Of a stretch of 52,891 nucleotides of DNA, positions 46,744 to 52,891 are shown one piece after another; position 1 is the stretch's first letter; each line of letters opens with the position of its first letter. Made by a program: the position numbers and the translations under genes. This DNA comes from Dehalococcoidia bacterium (GTDB taxonomy: Bacteria > Chloroflexota > Dehalococcoidia > UBA3495), in assembly GCA_030753265.1 (NCBI GenBank), contig JASMCQ010000038.1, positions 1 through 52,891 of the forward strand, given 5' to 3'. The notes below the pieces were generated by a model. It was not told the DNA's origin. It saw only the letters and a list, made by a program, of their open reading frames with translations, and ran no database searches.

Positions 46744-46880
46744 CCCGTCATCCCGGCGAAGGCCGGGATCCAGCCAGCGCTTCTCTGGGTTCCGGCCCCG
46801 ATGCTGTCGGGGACAAATGCGCATTGAGAATGTCGCACAATTTCGCCCGAATAAGGTTATTTACGAGACAGTGCACTGGG
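46744..46880 (+). repeat. Dispersed structured repeat, copy C (best-preserved)
   Basis: The head CCCGTCATCCCGGCGAAGGCCGGGATCCAG forms a hairpin. Next is CTTCTCTGGGTTCCGGCCCC, then the hairpin CCCCGATGCTGTCGGGG, ACAA, an ATGTCGCACAA block and GGTTATTTACGAGACAGTGCAC. It is followed by a near-perfect palindrome GGTcACCCGAATTCGGGTtACC (46879-46900). The rest of 46474-47132 shows no gene; short frames there are repeat-derived. Confidence 0.65.
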
Positions 46881-47132
46881 TCACCCGAATTCGGGTTACC
46901 GCCCTCGCCGGATTCGTTGCACGTATCCATTTGCCGTAAACGGCCCGGGCAAGCCGAAATATGAACGTCCCAGCGTGTCAAGGGTACCGGGAAATCGGGG
47001 TGCTAGGCCATTAGTAGACAGGGGGCGCCCTCCCTAAGATGTAGTTAGGTCGGTTATTTCCAGTTATCTCATGGATGTAGCTGGCGCAAACCAGGCCCTG
47101 GATTCGGGATTGCTACCGTGTAGGAGATCCCC

Positions 47133-47555
47133 TTGGAGCGAATGATGACGGCAGTTCGGACGGAACCTCGGCACTCCGCCTGGTGGAGCCTTGGCGTCGT
47201 GGCGGCGATCATGACAGCGGGATTCCCCTGGCTGGCAATGGATGGGGGTAGAGGCAGCGTGGCCTCGGCGACCGCAGTATCGCCGGCCGGGAGCAGTGTC
47301 TCCTATTTCACGATGCCGGCTTTGGCAACTCCACCGGGAACAAGTATCGCGGCGGTGCCGGCATCGCCGGGAGCTTCCGGCGATAACCTGACGATGCTGA
47401 CGCTGGGTAGCGCCGCGGTCTTTGCAGTCGCCGGCTTCGCCATGCTGCGGGCGCGGAGGCATCGCCTGGGCCTCGCGCCGTTAGTCCAGGCAAGCCGCGG
47501 TCGTTCGCCAGCGGTGGCCCAAGTTACATCGGACCAAGCGATCCTCTCCCATTGA
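47133..47555 (+). CDS. Small membrane-anchored surface protein, unknown
   Basis: 140 residues, not recognised. It has a signal-like N-terminal helix (about 18-36; LGVVAAIMTAGFPWLAM) and an Ala/Ser/Pro/Thr-rich low-complexity middle. A C-terminal helix follows (TLGSAAVFAVAGFAMLRARRHRLGL) with a basic tail, resembling a cell-surface anchor though no LPXTG is present. TTG start 47133 has AGGAG 6 nt upstream; ATG 47142 is the alternative. It is followed 67 bp later by the FlaF/FlaG-like gene on the same strand. Confidence 0.55.
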   Translation: MERMMTAVRTEPRHSAWWSLGVVAAIMTAGFPWLAMDGGRGSVASATAVSPAGSSVSYFTMPALATPPGTSIAAVPASPGASGDNLTMLTLGSAAVFAVAGFAMLRARRHRLGLAPLVQASRGRSPAVAQVTSDQAILSH

Positions 47556-47622
47556 CCTCCTCTACGGGCGGAGGTCGCGGGGCCTGGAAATTGAACCGAT
47601 CTGGTCGCAGGAGCTGGTCTAG

Positions 47623-48117
47623 GTGCACCAAGGGATTGCCCCGCCCGTCGTATTCTCCCTCTTCCTGATGCTGACGGTCTTCACATTTGCGTACTTGACC
47701 GGCAATTGGGTCGAACACAGTATTAACAACACCGAAGCTATCGAACGCCAGACATCTCGGGTTAGGTCCGCCATCGCCATCACCTCCGCCGTGGAAGACG
47801 GCGGGACCTGCACCAGTTTCACGGCCCAGGTCGGCAACACCGGAAGGGTTCCTGTTCATGCTCTTTCCGAGATGGACCTGGTCGTCGAGTATACCGATAC
47901 GTCCAGCGCCAAGATTGCCGCCTGGCTGACCCACGGCACCGATTGGTCAGTCACCGGCATCTCGCCGGACACCCGGGACCCCAACGATTGGAACCCTGCA
48001 GAGACGGCTACGATCGATTTCACGCTACCCCCCGCCATGAAAGCTACCGCGAACGGTACTGTCCTGTTGGCCACCCCCCAGGGAGTCTCCGACTCGAACT
48101 ACTTCGATTGCACCTAG
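47623..48117 (+). CDS. Archaellum FlaF/FlaG-like membrane-anchored protein
   Basis: 164 residues. One N-terminal helix (about 8-28) is followed by a short coil and a beta-sandwich-like domain: CTSFTAQVGNTGRVPVHALSEMDLVVEYTD, then WLTHGTDWSVTGISPDTRDPNDWNPAETATIDFTLPP. The NTG-x-VP, MDLxVxYTD, W-x-V-x-I-x-PDxxDP and NPxE elements are those of archaellum stator proteins FlaF/FlaG. Archaellum-like machinery has been reported in some Chloroflexota. No archaellin, FlaI, FlaJ or FlaH is in the window, so a pilus-like or solitary role is possible. GTG start after GGAG (9 nt). Confidence 0.6.
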   Translation: MHQGIAPPVVFSLFLMLTVFTFAYLTGNWVEHSINNTEAIERQTSRVRSAIAITSAVEDGGTCTSFTAQVGNTGRVPVHALSEMDLVVEYTDTSSAKIAAWLTHGTDWSVTGISPDTRDPNDWNPAETATIDFTLPPAMKATANGTVLLATPQGVSDSNYFDCT

Positions 48118-48244
48118 ATTGCCTCCGGTCAAAGTCCAATAAGCTCCGTCATGGGCAACTTTGGGCCGCCAGCCTCTCGACTCCCTACGCCCCGGCGCCT
48201 GTTTCTCCCGTGCCCACCCCTCCGGTGCCGGAATTCCAGCGCGC

Positions 48245-48253
48245 TGCTATAAT
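48245..48253 (+). promoter_or_regulatory. Extended -10 promoter (TGCTATAAT)
   Basis: TGnTATAAT occurs 44 bp before the M42-type peptidase start. There is no good -35, as usual for extended -10 promoters. Confidence 0.45.
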
Positions 48254-48296
48254 CGCGGCAACAATTTCTAGCAATCTCTAAGGGGACTCTGGGACC

Positions 48297-49415
48297 ATGG
48301 ACGAAGAAAGACGGCAGGCGTTGGATTTCCTGGCCCGGCTGGCGGCGCAGCCGGCGGTGGCCTTTCACGAAGGTGGCGTGGCCTCAGCCGTGGGAAACAT
48401 CTTGGAGGAATTGGAGTTGGGCTATCGGGAGGATCTCTACGGAAACATCATCGCCAAGGTGCCCGGGAGTCAGCCTGATTGCGCTCCGCTGGCGCTGGTG
48501 GCCCATACGGACCACCCGGGGTTCGAGGCTGTCGACACCCATGAAGGCTACCTGGTCTGCGAGGCATCGGGCGGAATTCCACCGGCCAGCTTTGAAGCCG
48601 GCGTGCCCCTCTTGGTGGTACTAGCCGGCGGGGAGCGGCTCCGGGCCGTTACCGCCGGGCGGCATGGCGAACAAGACCAGAGGCAGACGTTGGCCCAATT
48701 GGCGGAGCTACAACACCTGCAACACTTGAATCTGCCCCGCCCGGTGGTCTTCGACCTGCCGGACTTCCAGATCGACGGGGAGTTGATACGCATGCGGGCG
48801 GCGGACGACCTGGCCGGCTGCGGGGCCATTCTGGCGGCCCTGTCCCAGCTGGCCAGCAACCCGCCGCCGGGAGATGTTTTCGGGGTCTTCACCCGGGCCG
48901 AAGAGGTGGGGCTGATCGGTGCGCGACTGCTGGCCGATGCCGGGACCCTGCCCCAAGAGACCCTGATAGTTTCCGTCGAGTCCAGCCGAACCCTTCCCGG
49001 CGCGGAGATCGGCGGCGGGCCGGTCATCCGGGTGGGTGACGCGGGCCTGACCTTTAGCGCCGACGCCGAAGCTGCCCTGCGCCGGGCACTGGAGACGCTT
49101 CAAGCGAGGCCGGAGGGGTTCAAGGCGCAACGGCAGCTAATGAGCGGCGGCGTCTGCGAGGCCAGCGCCTTCGCCCGCCACGGCTACCTCGCCACGGGGC
49201 TGGCGTTCCCCCTGGGCAACTATCACAACGGCGCACCCGAGGGGCGCATCGAGGCCGAGTACATCCACATCGCCGACTACGTCGCGGGGGTCCGCCTGAT
49301 GGTCGAGGCGGCCCACCAGCTACCAGAGCGAGATGATACGGGCTTCCAGCGGCGGCTCCGCCAGGTGCCCGACGATTCCCGGGACCGGTTGATGGCCACC
49401 CGGTCGGCCCACTGA
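48297..49415 (+). CDS. M42-type metallo-aminopeptidase
   Basis: 372 residues. A two-zinc exopeptidase fold is indicated by VAHTDHPGF (His ligand and Asp), RAADDLAGCGAIL (bridging Asp), FTRAEEVGLIGARLL (general base Glu-Glu), VSVESS and the last His in GNYHNGAPEGRIEAEYI. This pattern follows the M42 glutamyl aminopeptidase/endoglucanase-M family more than M20. It probably trims peptides in the cytoplasm; no signal peptide is seen. The start ATG has AAGGGG upstream, and an extended -10 element lies at 48245. Confidence 0.88.
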   Translation: MDEERRQALDFLARLAAQPAVAFHEGGVASAVGNILEELELGYREDLYGNIIAKVPGSQPDCAPLALVAHTDHPGFEAVDTHEGYLVCEASGGIPPASFEAGVPLLVVLAGGERLRAVTAGRHGEQDQRQTLAQLAELQHLQHLNLPRPVVFDLPDFQIDGELIRMRAADDLAGCGAILAALSQLASNPPPGDVFGVFTRAEEVGLIGARLLADAGTLPQETLIVSVESSRTLPGAEIGGGPVIRVGDAGLTFSADAEAALRRALETLQARPEGFKAQRQLMSGGVCEASAFARHGYLATGLAFPLGNYHNGAPEGRIEAEYIHIADYVAGVRLMVEAAHQLPERDDTGFQRRLRQVPDDSRDRLMATRSAH

Positions 49416-49504
49416 CAGCCGGGGAGCCGGGGCCAACCGGTCCGGGCAAAGCGCCTCCGCCAACCCCTCGACCAAACACCTCATACGTTTGGGATATCCG
49501 GCGG

Positions 49505-50536
49505 TTACGCTCCAACCACCCTCACCCGGTGGTTGTTGCTGTCGGCAATGAATAGGTTGCCCCGCTCGTCCATATCGCAGCCGTGGGGGCGGTCCAGCCC
49601 AGCGGCGACGGCCTCGGCGCCGTCGCCTTCACCACCCAGGCGGCCACCGGCCACGGTTGTCACGATGCCGGTGGCCGCGTCGATTTTCCGGATAGCGTGG
49701 TTCTCAGTGTCCACCACCAGAAGGTTGCCCTGCCGGTCGCAGCGGATAGCCTTGGGTGCTCCCCAGGTGGCGGACCGGGCCGGTCCCCCATCGCCGCTAT
49801 ACCCCCGCTCGCCGGTTCCGGCGTAGGTGGACATCGTCCCCGCAGCGTCCACGACGCGGACACCGTTGCCTTCCCGCTCGCTGATATATGTGTTGCCCTT
49901 GCCGTCGGTGCAGACGGCCCTGGCGCCCAGAAGGCTGGCCTCGGTGGCCGGCCTGCCATCTCCGGAGCGGACCTTCTCGCCGTTCCCCGCGAAGGTCGTG
50001 ATGATACCGGTTTTGAGGTCAAGCCGGCGGACCCTCTGGTCCTGGATATCGGCTATCAGCAGCCCGCCCCGGCCGTCAAGAAAACAGTCGTTGGGTTCTC
50101 GCAACTCGGCCCGGTTCCCCGGTCCGCCATCACCAGAGTAACCCGGCGTGCCCGTGCCGGCCACCGTCGTGATGACCCCGGTGGCGGCGTCCACCCGGCG
50201 GATGGCGGCGTTGAAACGGTCCACTATATAGATGTCGCCGTTGGCGTCGACCTGCAACGAGTACGGCTGATTGAGGGTGGCCTGGATCGCCGGTCCGCCG
50301 TCCCCGGAGTAGCCTTCGCTTCCGTTCCCGGCCACCGTCGTGATGACCCCGGTCTCCCGGTCCACCCGGCGCACGCAATGGTTCGTCGCCTCCGACAGGT
50401 ACAGGTTACCCTGGGGGTCGAAGGCACACATAAAGGGCTCGCTGAGCAGGGCGTCGACGGCCGGGCTCCCATCACCGGCGTAGCCCCGCTGTCCGGTGCC
50501 CACCACCGTCTGGATCTTGCCAGATTCAAAAGGCAT
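49505..50536 (-). CDS. NHL-repeat beta-propeller protein
   Basis: 343 residues built of six near-identical repeats of the form ITTVAGTGTPGYSGDGGPA...L..P..v.vD..GnlyiaDt.NhrIRrvD. This forms a six-bladed NHL propeller, a ligand- or protein-binding scaffold. No signal peptide or catalytic partner domain is seen, which is unusual because many NHL proteins are exported. ATG 50536 has GGAGG 9 nt upstream, so the longer frame was trimmed. The repeats are also visible at DNA level (recurring GGCGATGGGGGxCCGG-like blocks). Confidence 0.9.
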   Translation of the reverse strand: MPFESGKIQTVVGTGQRGYAGDGSPAVDALLSEPFMCAFDPQGNLYLSEATNHCVRRVDRETGVITTVAGNGSEGYSGDGGPAIQATLNQPYSLQVDANGDIYIVDRFNAAIRRVDAATGVITTVAGTGTPGYSGDGGPGNRAELREPNDCFLDGRGGLLIADIQDQRVRRLDLKTGIITTFAGNGEKVRSGDGRPATEASLLGARAVCTDGKGNTYISEREGNGVRVVDAAGTMSTYAGTGERGYSGDGGPARSATWGAPKAIRCDRQGNLLVVDTENHAIRKIDAATGIVTTVAGGRLGGEGDGAEAVAAGLDRPHGCDMDERGNLFIADSNNHRVRVVGA

Positions 50537-50791
50537 ATCGTCATACCTCCTCGAACGGGTCATTCAAGACTCAACGCGGTGTACGGGAACCGCGTTCGGC
50601 CGGGGCGGGTCCGGCTCCCCACCTGCTTATCCTACATGATAATCGTTCCCACCTGCCGAGCTGGCCGATTCTGCCTCGGGGCCGAAGAGGGGGGCAAGCG
50701 AGTGAAACCGACGGGCGGCAAGGATCGAAGCACGGGCTACCCGGAGATGTGAGCCGGCCGAGGGCGAGGGGTCTCGAAGCAGGCCGGCAGG

Positions 50792-51016
50792 CTAGTCTGC
50801 CCCCTGGTGAATAATGATGGCGTCCGGCTGGCAGGCGCCCACCGTAATCCGGAAGTGGTTGCCGTGGACGATGGGAGTCAGTTGCCGGCCCGCCAGGGGG
50901 TGCTCGCTGGCCTGGTCCAGGGTGTTCCAGACGGTGCCGGCTTGAAGAAGACTGCCGAGTCGTGGCCGTGGCGGTCGCCGCCACCCGCACTTCAGGCAGC
51001 AAACGAAATCACCCAC
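50792..51016 (-). pseudogene. Remnant resembling the DUF3179 C-terminus
   Basis: The open frame ends TVWNTLDQASEHPLAGRQLTPIVHGNHFRITVGACQPDAIII, which resembles the end of DUF3179 proteins (tWnxLgxaxxGPLAGxxLxxvxxxxxFwfxwxxfxPDxxi). Just upstream, coding character switches frame (HDSAVFFKP), and further upstream there is a stop, so only a broken 3' part is left. It follows the truncated ccdA on the same strand. The match is moderate; a short independent gene is possible. Confidence 0.35.
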
Positions 51017-51124
51017 CTACGCTTCTTGGCTGACGCCCATGACTCTCACGGGGGTCGCTCGGGCCCCGCACCCACGGCGGATACGGGTAGGGCACTTGTA
51101 AGCAGCAGCCCCGTGGATGGAGCC

Positions 51125-51466
51125 CTAAAGCAGGCCGCCGATGGTCAGCCAGTAAAAGACGATGTAGGCGCCGGCCACCACCATCAGCCAGGAACCCACC
51201 GGCTGAACGTAAGGAAGGACTTTGCGCAGGGTACGAACCATGGCGCCTTTGAAAAATGCCATTCCCAGGGTCAGCAGCATTATGACAAATCCCATTCCCA
51301 GGGCGTAGAGCAGGAACTGCCCCAGTGAAGAGAGGATATTGGTAATCGTCAGGCTGGTGCCTACGACGGCCAGGAAGATGGGCAGCGTGCAACTCAGGAA
51401 CGCGGTGCCATAGCTCAGGCCAAACATGAAGTAACCGCGGGGGTTTACCTTTGATGGGTCTCCCAT
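51125..51466 (-). pseudogene. ccdA: Truncated cytochrome c biogenesis protein CcdA (3' half)
   Basis: About 113 residues: GYFMFGLSYGTAFLSCTLPIFLAVVGTSL, then two to three more helices (FLLYALGMGFVIMLLTLGMAF; WLMVVAGAYIVFYWLTIG). This is the second half of a CcdA/DsbD-type thiol-disulfide transporter, with one of its two conserved Cys (in SCTLP). The first half, with the other Cys, is missing. Upstream reverse-strand codons turn into non-membrane noise that overlaps the 5' side of the methyltransferase gene. A deletion or rearrangement near 51466-51540 is likely, and the protein would not work in electron transfer. Confidence 0.7.
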
Positions 51467-51598
51467 ACGGGTCGCGGCGCGGGCGGCGAATCCAGTGTAC
51501 AGCTTGCCGCCGCCGGATTGAGGGGAAACCTCAGGCCAAGTACAATGGACCTGATGCAGCGGGCTGTATTCCGGAGAGTATGTTGCCTGGAGGGAAAT

Positions 51599-52417
51599 AT
51601 GCTGGCAACCCAACGGTGGAAGACCATGATCGAGGAAGAGCACGCCCAGTCCGAGAGGATGCGCGGCACGGTCCCGCCGGAGGACCACTGGCGGCCCTAC
51701 GCCCAGCAGTTCAAGGCCGACCCCCGGCGTACCGAGGACCCCCTGGTGAACCGGCTGCTGCAGGAGGTCGCGCCTCACAACACGGTTATCGACGTTGGGG
51801 CCGGCGGAGGCAGGCTGGCCTTACCCTTGGCCCTCCGGTGCCGCCAGGTGACCGCCGTGGAACCCTCGGCGAGCATGGTCGCCGTGCTGCGCCGGCAAGC
51901 CTCCGACTACTCGATCCGGAACCTCTCGGTGGTGGAAGGGACCTGGGAGGACGCGGATGTGGATGCCGCCGACATCGTTCTCTGCGCCCACGTCATGTAC
52001 ATAGTGCGCGACGTTGAACTCTTCGTGAGGAAGCTGGAGGCCCACGCCAGGGAGCGCGTGCTGGTGGTCTTGTACCAGGCGCCTCCCCAGTCCCAGATTT
52101 ACCCCCTCTGGAAGCAAATCCACGGCGAAGAGCGTATCCCTTTGCCCGGTCTCTCCGAGTATCGCGAGGTTCTGTCGCAGCTTGGCATACACCCTCACGT
52201 GGAGACCCTGCCCCAGCGGCTGCCCAGGGGCTACGATGATCACCGGCAGGCGCTGGAGCAGCTGTCCCGCCGGCTATATCTGGCGCCGGGCAGCCCTCAG
52301 ACGGCGAGGCTCGAGGTCCTGCTGCCGGAGCTGCTGGAAGAGGTGGACGGCACCCTCTACATCCGGGGCGCACCGCCCCAGGCGCCGGGACTGGTGTGGT
52401 GGCGCCCAGGAGGCTGA
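51599..52417 (+). CDS. SAM-dependent methyltransferase, class I
   Basis: 272 residues from ATG 51599 (GGAGGG 4 nt upstream; longer frame rejected). The Rossmann-type SAM site is NTVIDVGAGGGRLALPLAL (motif I), with TAVEPSASMVAVLRR (motif II), VVEGTWEDADV and ADIVLCAHVMYIV (motif IV) in order. The C-terminal third (about 180-265) is a helical cap with Arg/Leu-rich segments. The substrate is not predictable. It is divergent from the truncated ccdA and apparently sits at the rearrangement edge. Confidence 0.85.
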   Translation: MLATQRWKTMIEEEHAQSERMRGTVPPEDHWRPYAQQFKADPRRTEDPLVNRLLQEVAPHNTVIDVGAGGGRLALPLALRCRQVTAVEPSASMVAVLRRQASDYSIRNLSVVEGTWEDADVDAADIVLCAHVMYIVRDVELFVRKLEAHARERVLVVLYQAPPQSQIYPLWKQIHGEERIPLPGLSEYREVLSQLGIHPHVETLPQRLPRGYDDHRQALEQLSRRLYLAPGSPQTARLEVLLPELLEEVDGTLYIRGAPPQAPGLVWWRPGG

Positions 52418-52461
52418 GCCGGGAGTGAGAAACCTGGGGAAATCAGATACCCGGCGACCGC

Positions 52462-52686
52462 TCACGGGTATTCGAAGCCATCTTCCTCGGCCTCATCGAA
52501 AAGTTCCTGGGCAATCTCCATCGCCTTTTCATCGTCCTCGCCGGAGTAACGGCCGTTCGTCATCACGTCCCATTCGTCCCGGTACGGGTGCCAGGTGCCG
52601 TCCGGTCTCACGAACTCCGGTGTTTTATCGCCCTCCCAACGCACCACGTAGGTGTCTTTAACCAGATAGTAGCGGTACTTGGGCAT
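52462..52686 (-). CDS. Small acidic protein of unknown function
   Basis: 74 residues from ATG 52686, with GGAGG 7 nt upstream (the longer frame adds poor sequence). It starts MPKYRYYLVKDTYVVRWEG, has a WHPYRDEWDVM segment, and ends in an acidic helix (DDEKAMEIAQELFDEAEED). It is rich in aromatic residues, probably a small alpha/beta fold. I do not recognise a family. The clean start signal and biased codons argue that it is real. Confidence 0.75.
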   Translation of the reverse strand: MPKYRYYLVKDTYVVRWEGDKTPEFVRPDGTWHPYRDEWDVMTNGRYSGEDDEKAMEIAQELFDEAEEDGFEYP

Positions 52687-52891
52687 CGCGTCACCTCCTG
52701 GTGAACGGCTCGACCTGGTTACCTCTCGAACCCGCATCGAATGAACCCTGCCGCATCTTGATATTCAACATTCGGCTCCGCTTTTTGATAGTGCCGCCAA
52801 AGCGGATGTTCTGGCGCTCCGGCTTGCGGCGCCGGGAGATATTGTTACTTCTATCCGTGGCTCTCCTTGACAGGGTCTCATGGCTGGTAAT

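Noticed and set aside
47040..47120. c-di-GMP-I riboswitch-like sequence (GCGCAAACC...GGGATTGCTACCG) before the surface-protein gene
   Set aside because: It shares short strings with the GEMM core, but the GAAA-capped P2 helix and the GCAAACC/ACGCAAAGC pair are not in proper order. Too weak to call without a covariance search.
50992..50994. Second possible Sec TGA near the DUF3179-like remnant
   Set aside because: Codons before it are poor and not conserved, no hairpin with the right spacing was evident, and the frame breaks again downstream. The locus is better explained as degenerate.

Overview
The window is a high-GC (roughly 60%), densely packed bacterial chromosome segment. Several things point to an uncultured marine or subsurface Chloroflexota, probably a Dehalococcoidia/SAR202-type lineage: the gene set and orders, frequent GTG/TTG starts with strong GGAGG sites, a response regulator with a C-terminal domain I associate with Chloroflexota, a methylmalonyl-CoA cluster, TreT, type 4 uracil-DNA glycosylase, and an archaellum FlaF/FlaG-like protein. 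The lineage is inferred from protein character; there is no rRNA here.

Layout. 0-1.3 kb: an AT-richer accessory edge with the 5' end of a transposase, a tyrosine integrase broken by an in-frame TAG, and a tRNA-Val whose 3' end faces the integrase (a tRNA-type integration site). 1.3-9.2 kb: an MFS exporter divergent from acetyl-CoA synthetase; an unusual 687-residue protein joining DapA-like, MfnB-like and TusA-like domains; then speD-speE. 9.6-12 kb: a response regulator, a frame-broken MshEN-like gene and a TPR/HIRAN-like protein. 12.7-18.7 kb: a minus-strand set with a PhnA-like hydrolase, thrB, lysC and a GT2 glycosyltransferase, preceded by treT. 18.9-24.5 kb: glmS, a frameshifted acidic-tail gene, holA, an orphan OppD-type ATPase and a PHP phosphoesterase. 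24.7-32.4 kb: housekeeping operons udg-rnj-ftsK and yceD-rpmF-fabD-nusB-acpP, the latter behind a consensus promoter with a duplicated -35 box. 32.5-36.6 kb: methylmalonyl-CoA mutase (two subunits), epimerase and an acyl-CoA dehydrogenase. 36.9-40.2 kb: an AT-richer membrane protein, a deiodinase-like thioredoxin-fold protein, a DUF3179 gene and a RidA-family gene. 40.6-46.5 kb: tRNA-Gly, a PanE-like reductase, an MFS transporter, serA and an Ldh2-type dehydrogenase. 47-52.9 kb: two membrane-anchored or surface proteins (one FlaF/FlaG-like), an M42-type peptidase, an NHL beta-propeller, remnants of ccdA and a DUF3179-like gene, a methyltransferase and a small acidic protein.

Most notable: (1) the DUF3179 gene is interrupted by a single in-frame TGA exactly where the family has the first Cys of a CPLC motif, and a perfect 7-bp hairpin with a UGUAU loop starts 14 nt after it. 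This is the signature of a bacterial selenoprotein (UxxC) with a SECIS element. (2) The DapA-MfnB-TusA fusion keeps the Schiff-base lysines of both aldolase domains and a TusA-type cysteine, which suggests an undescribed furan- or C1-cofactor-like or sulfur-linked pathway. (3) A roughly 135-bp structured repeat family is dispersed through the window. Metabolically, the genes fit a heterotroph that activates acetate, passes propionyl units through methylmalonyl-CoA, makes aspartate-family amino acids and serine, and synthesises polyamines and trehalose.
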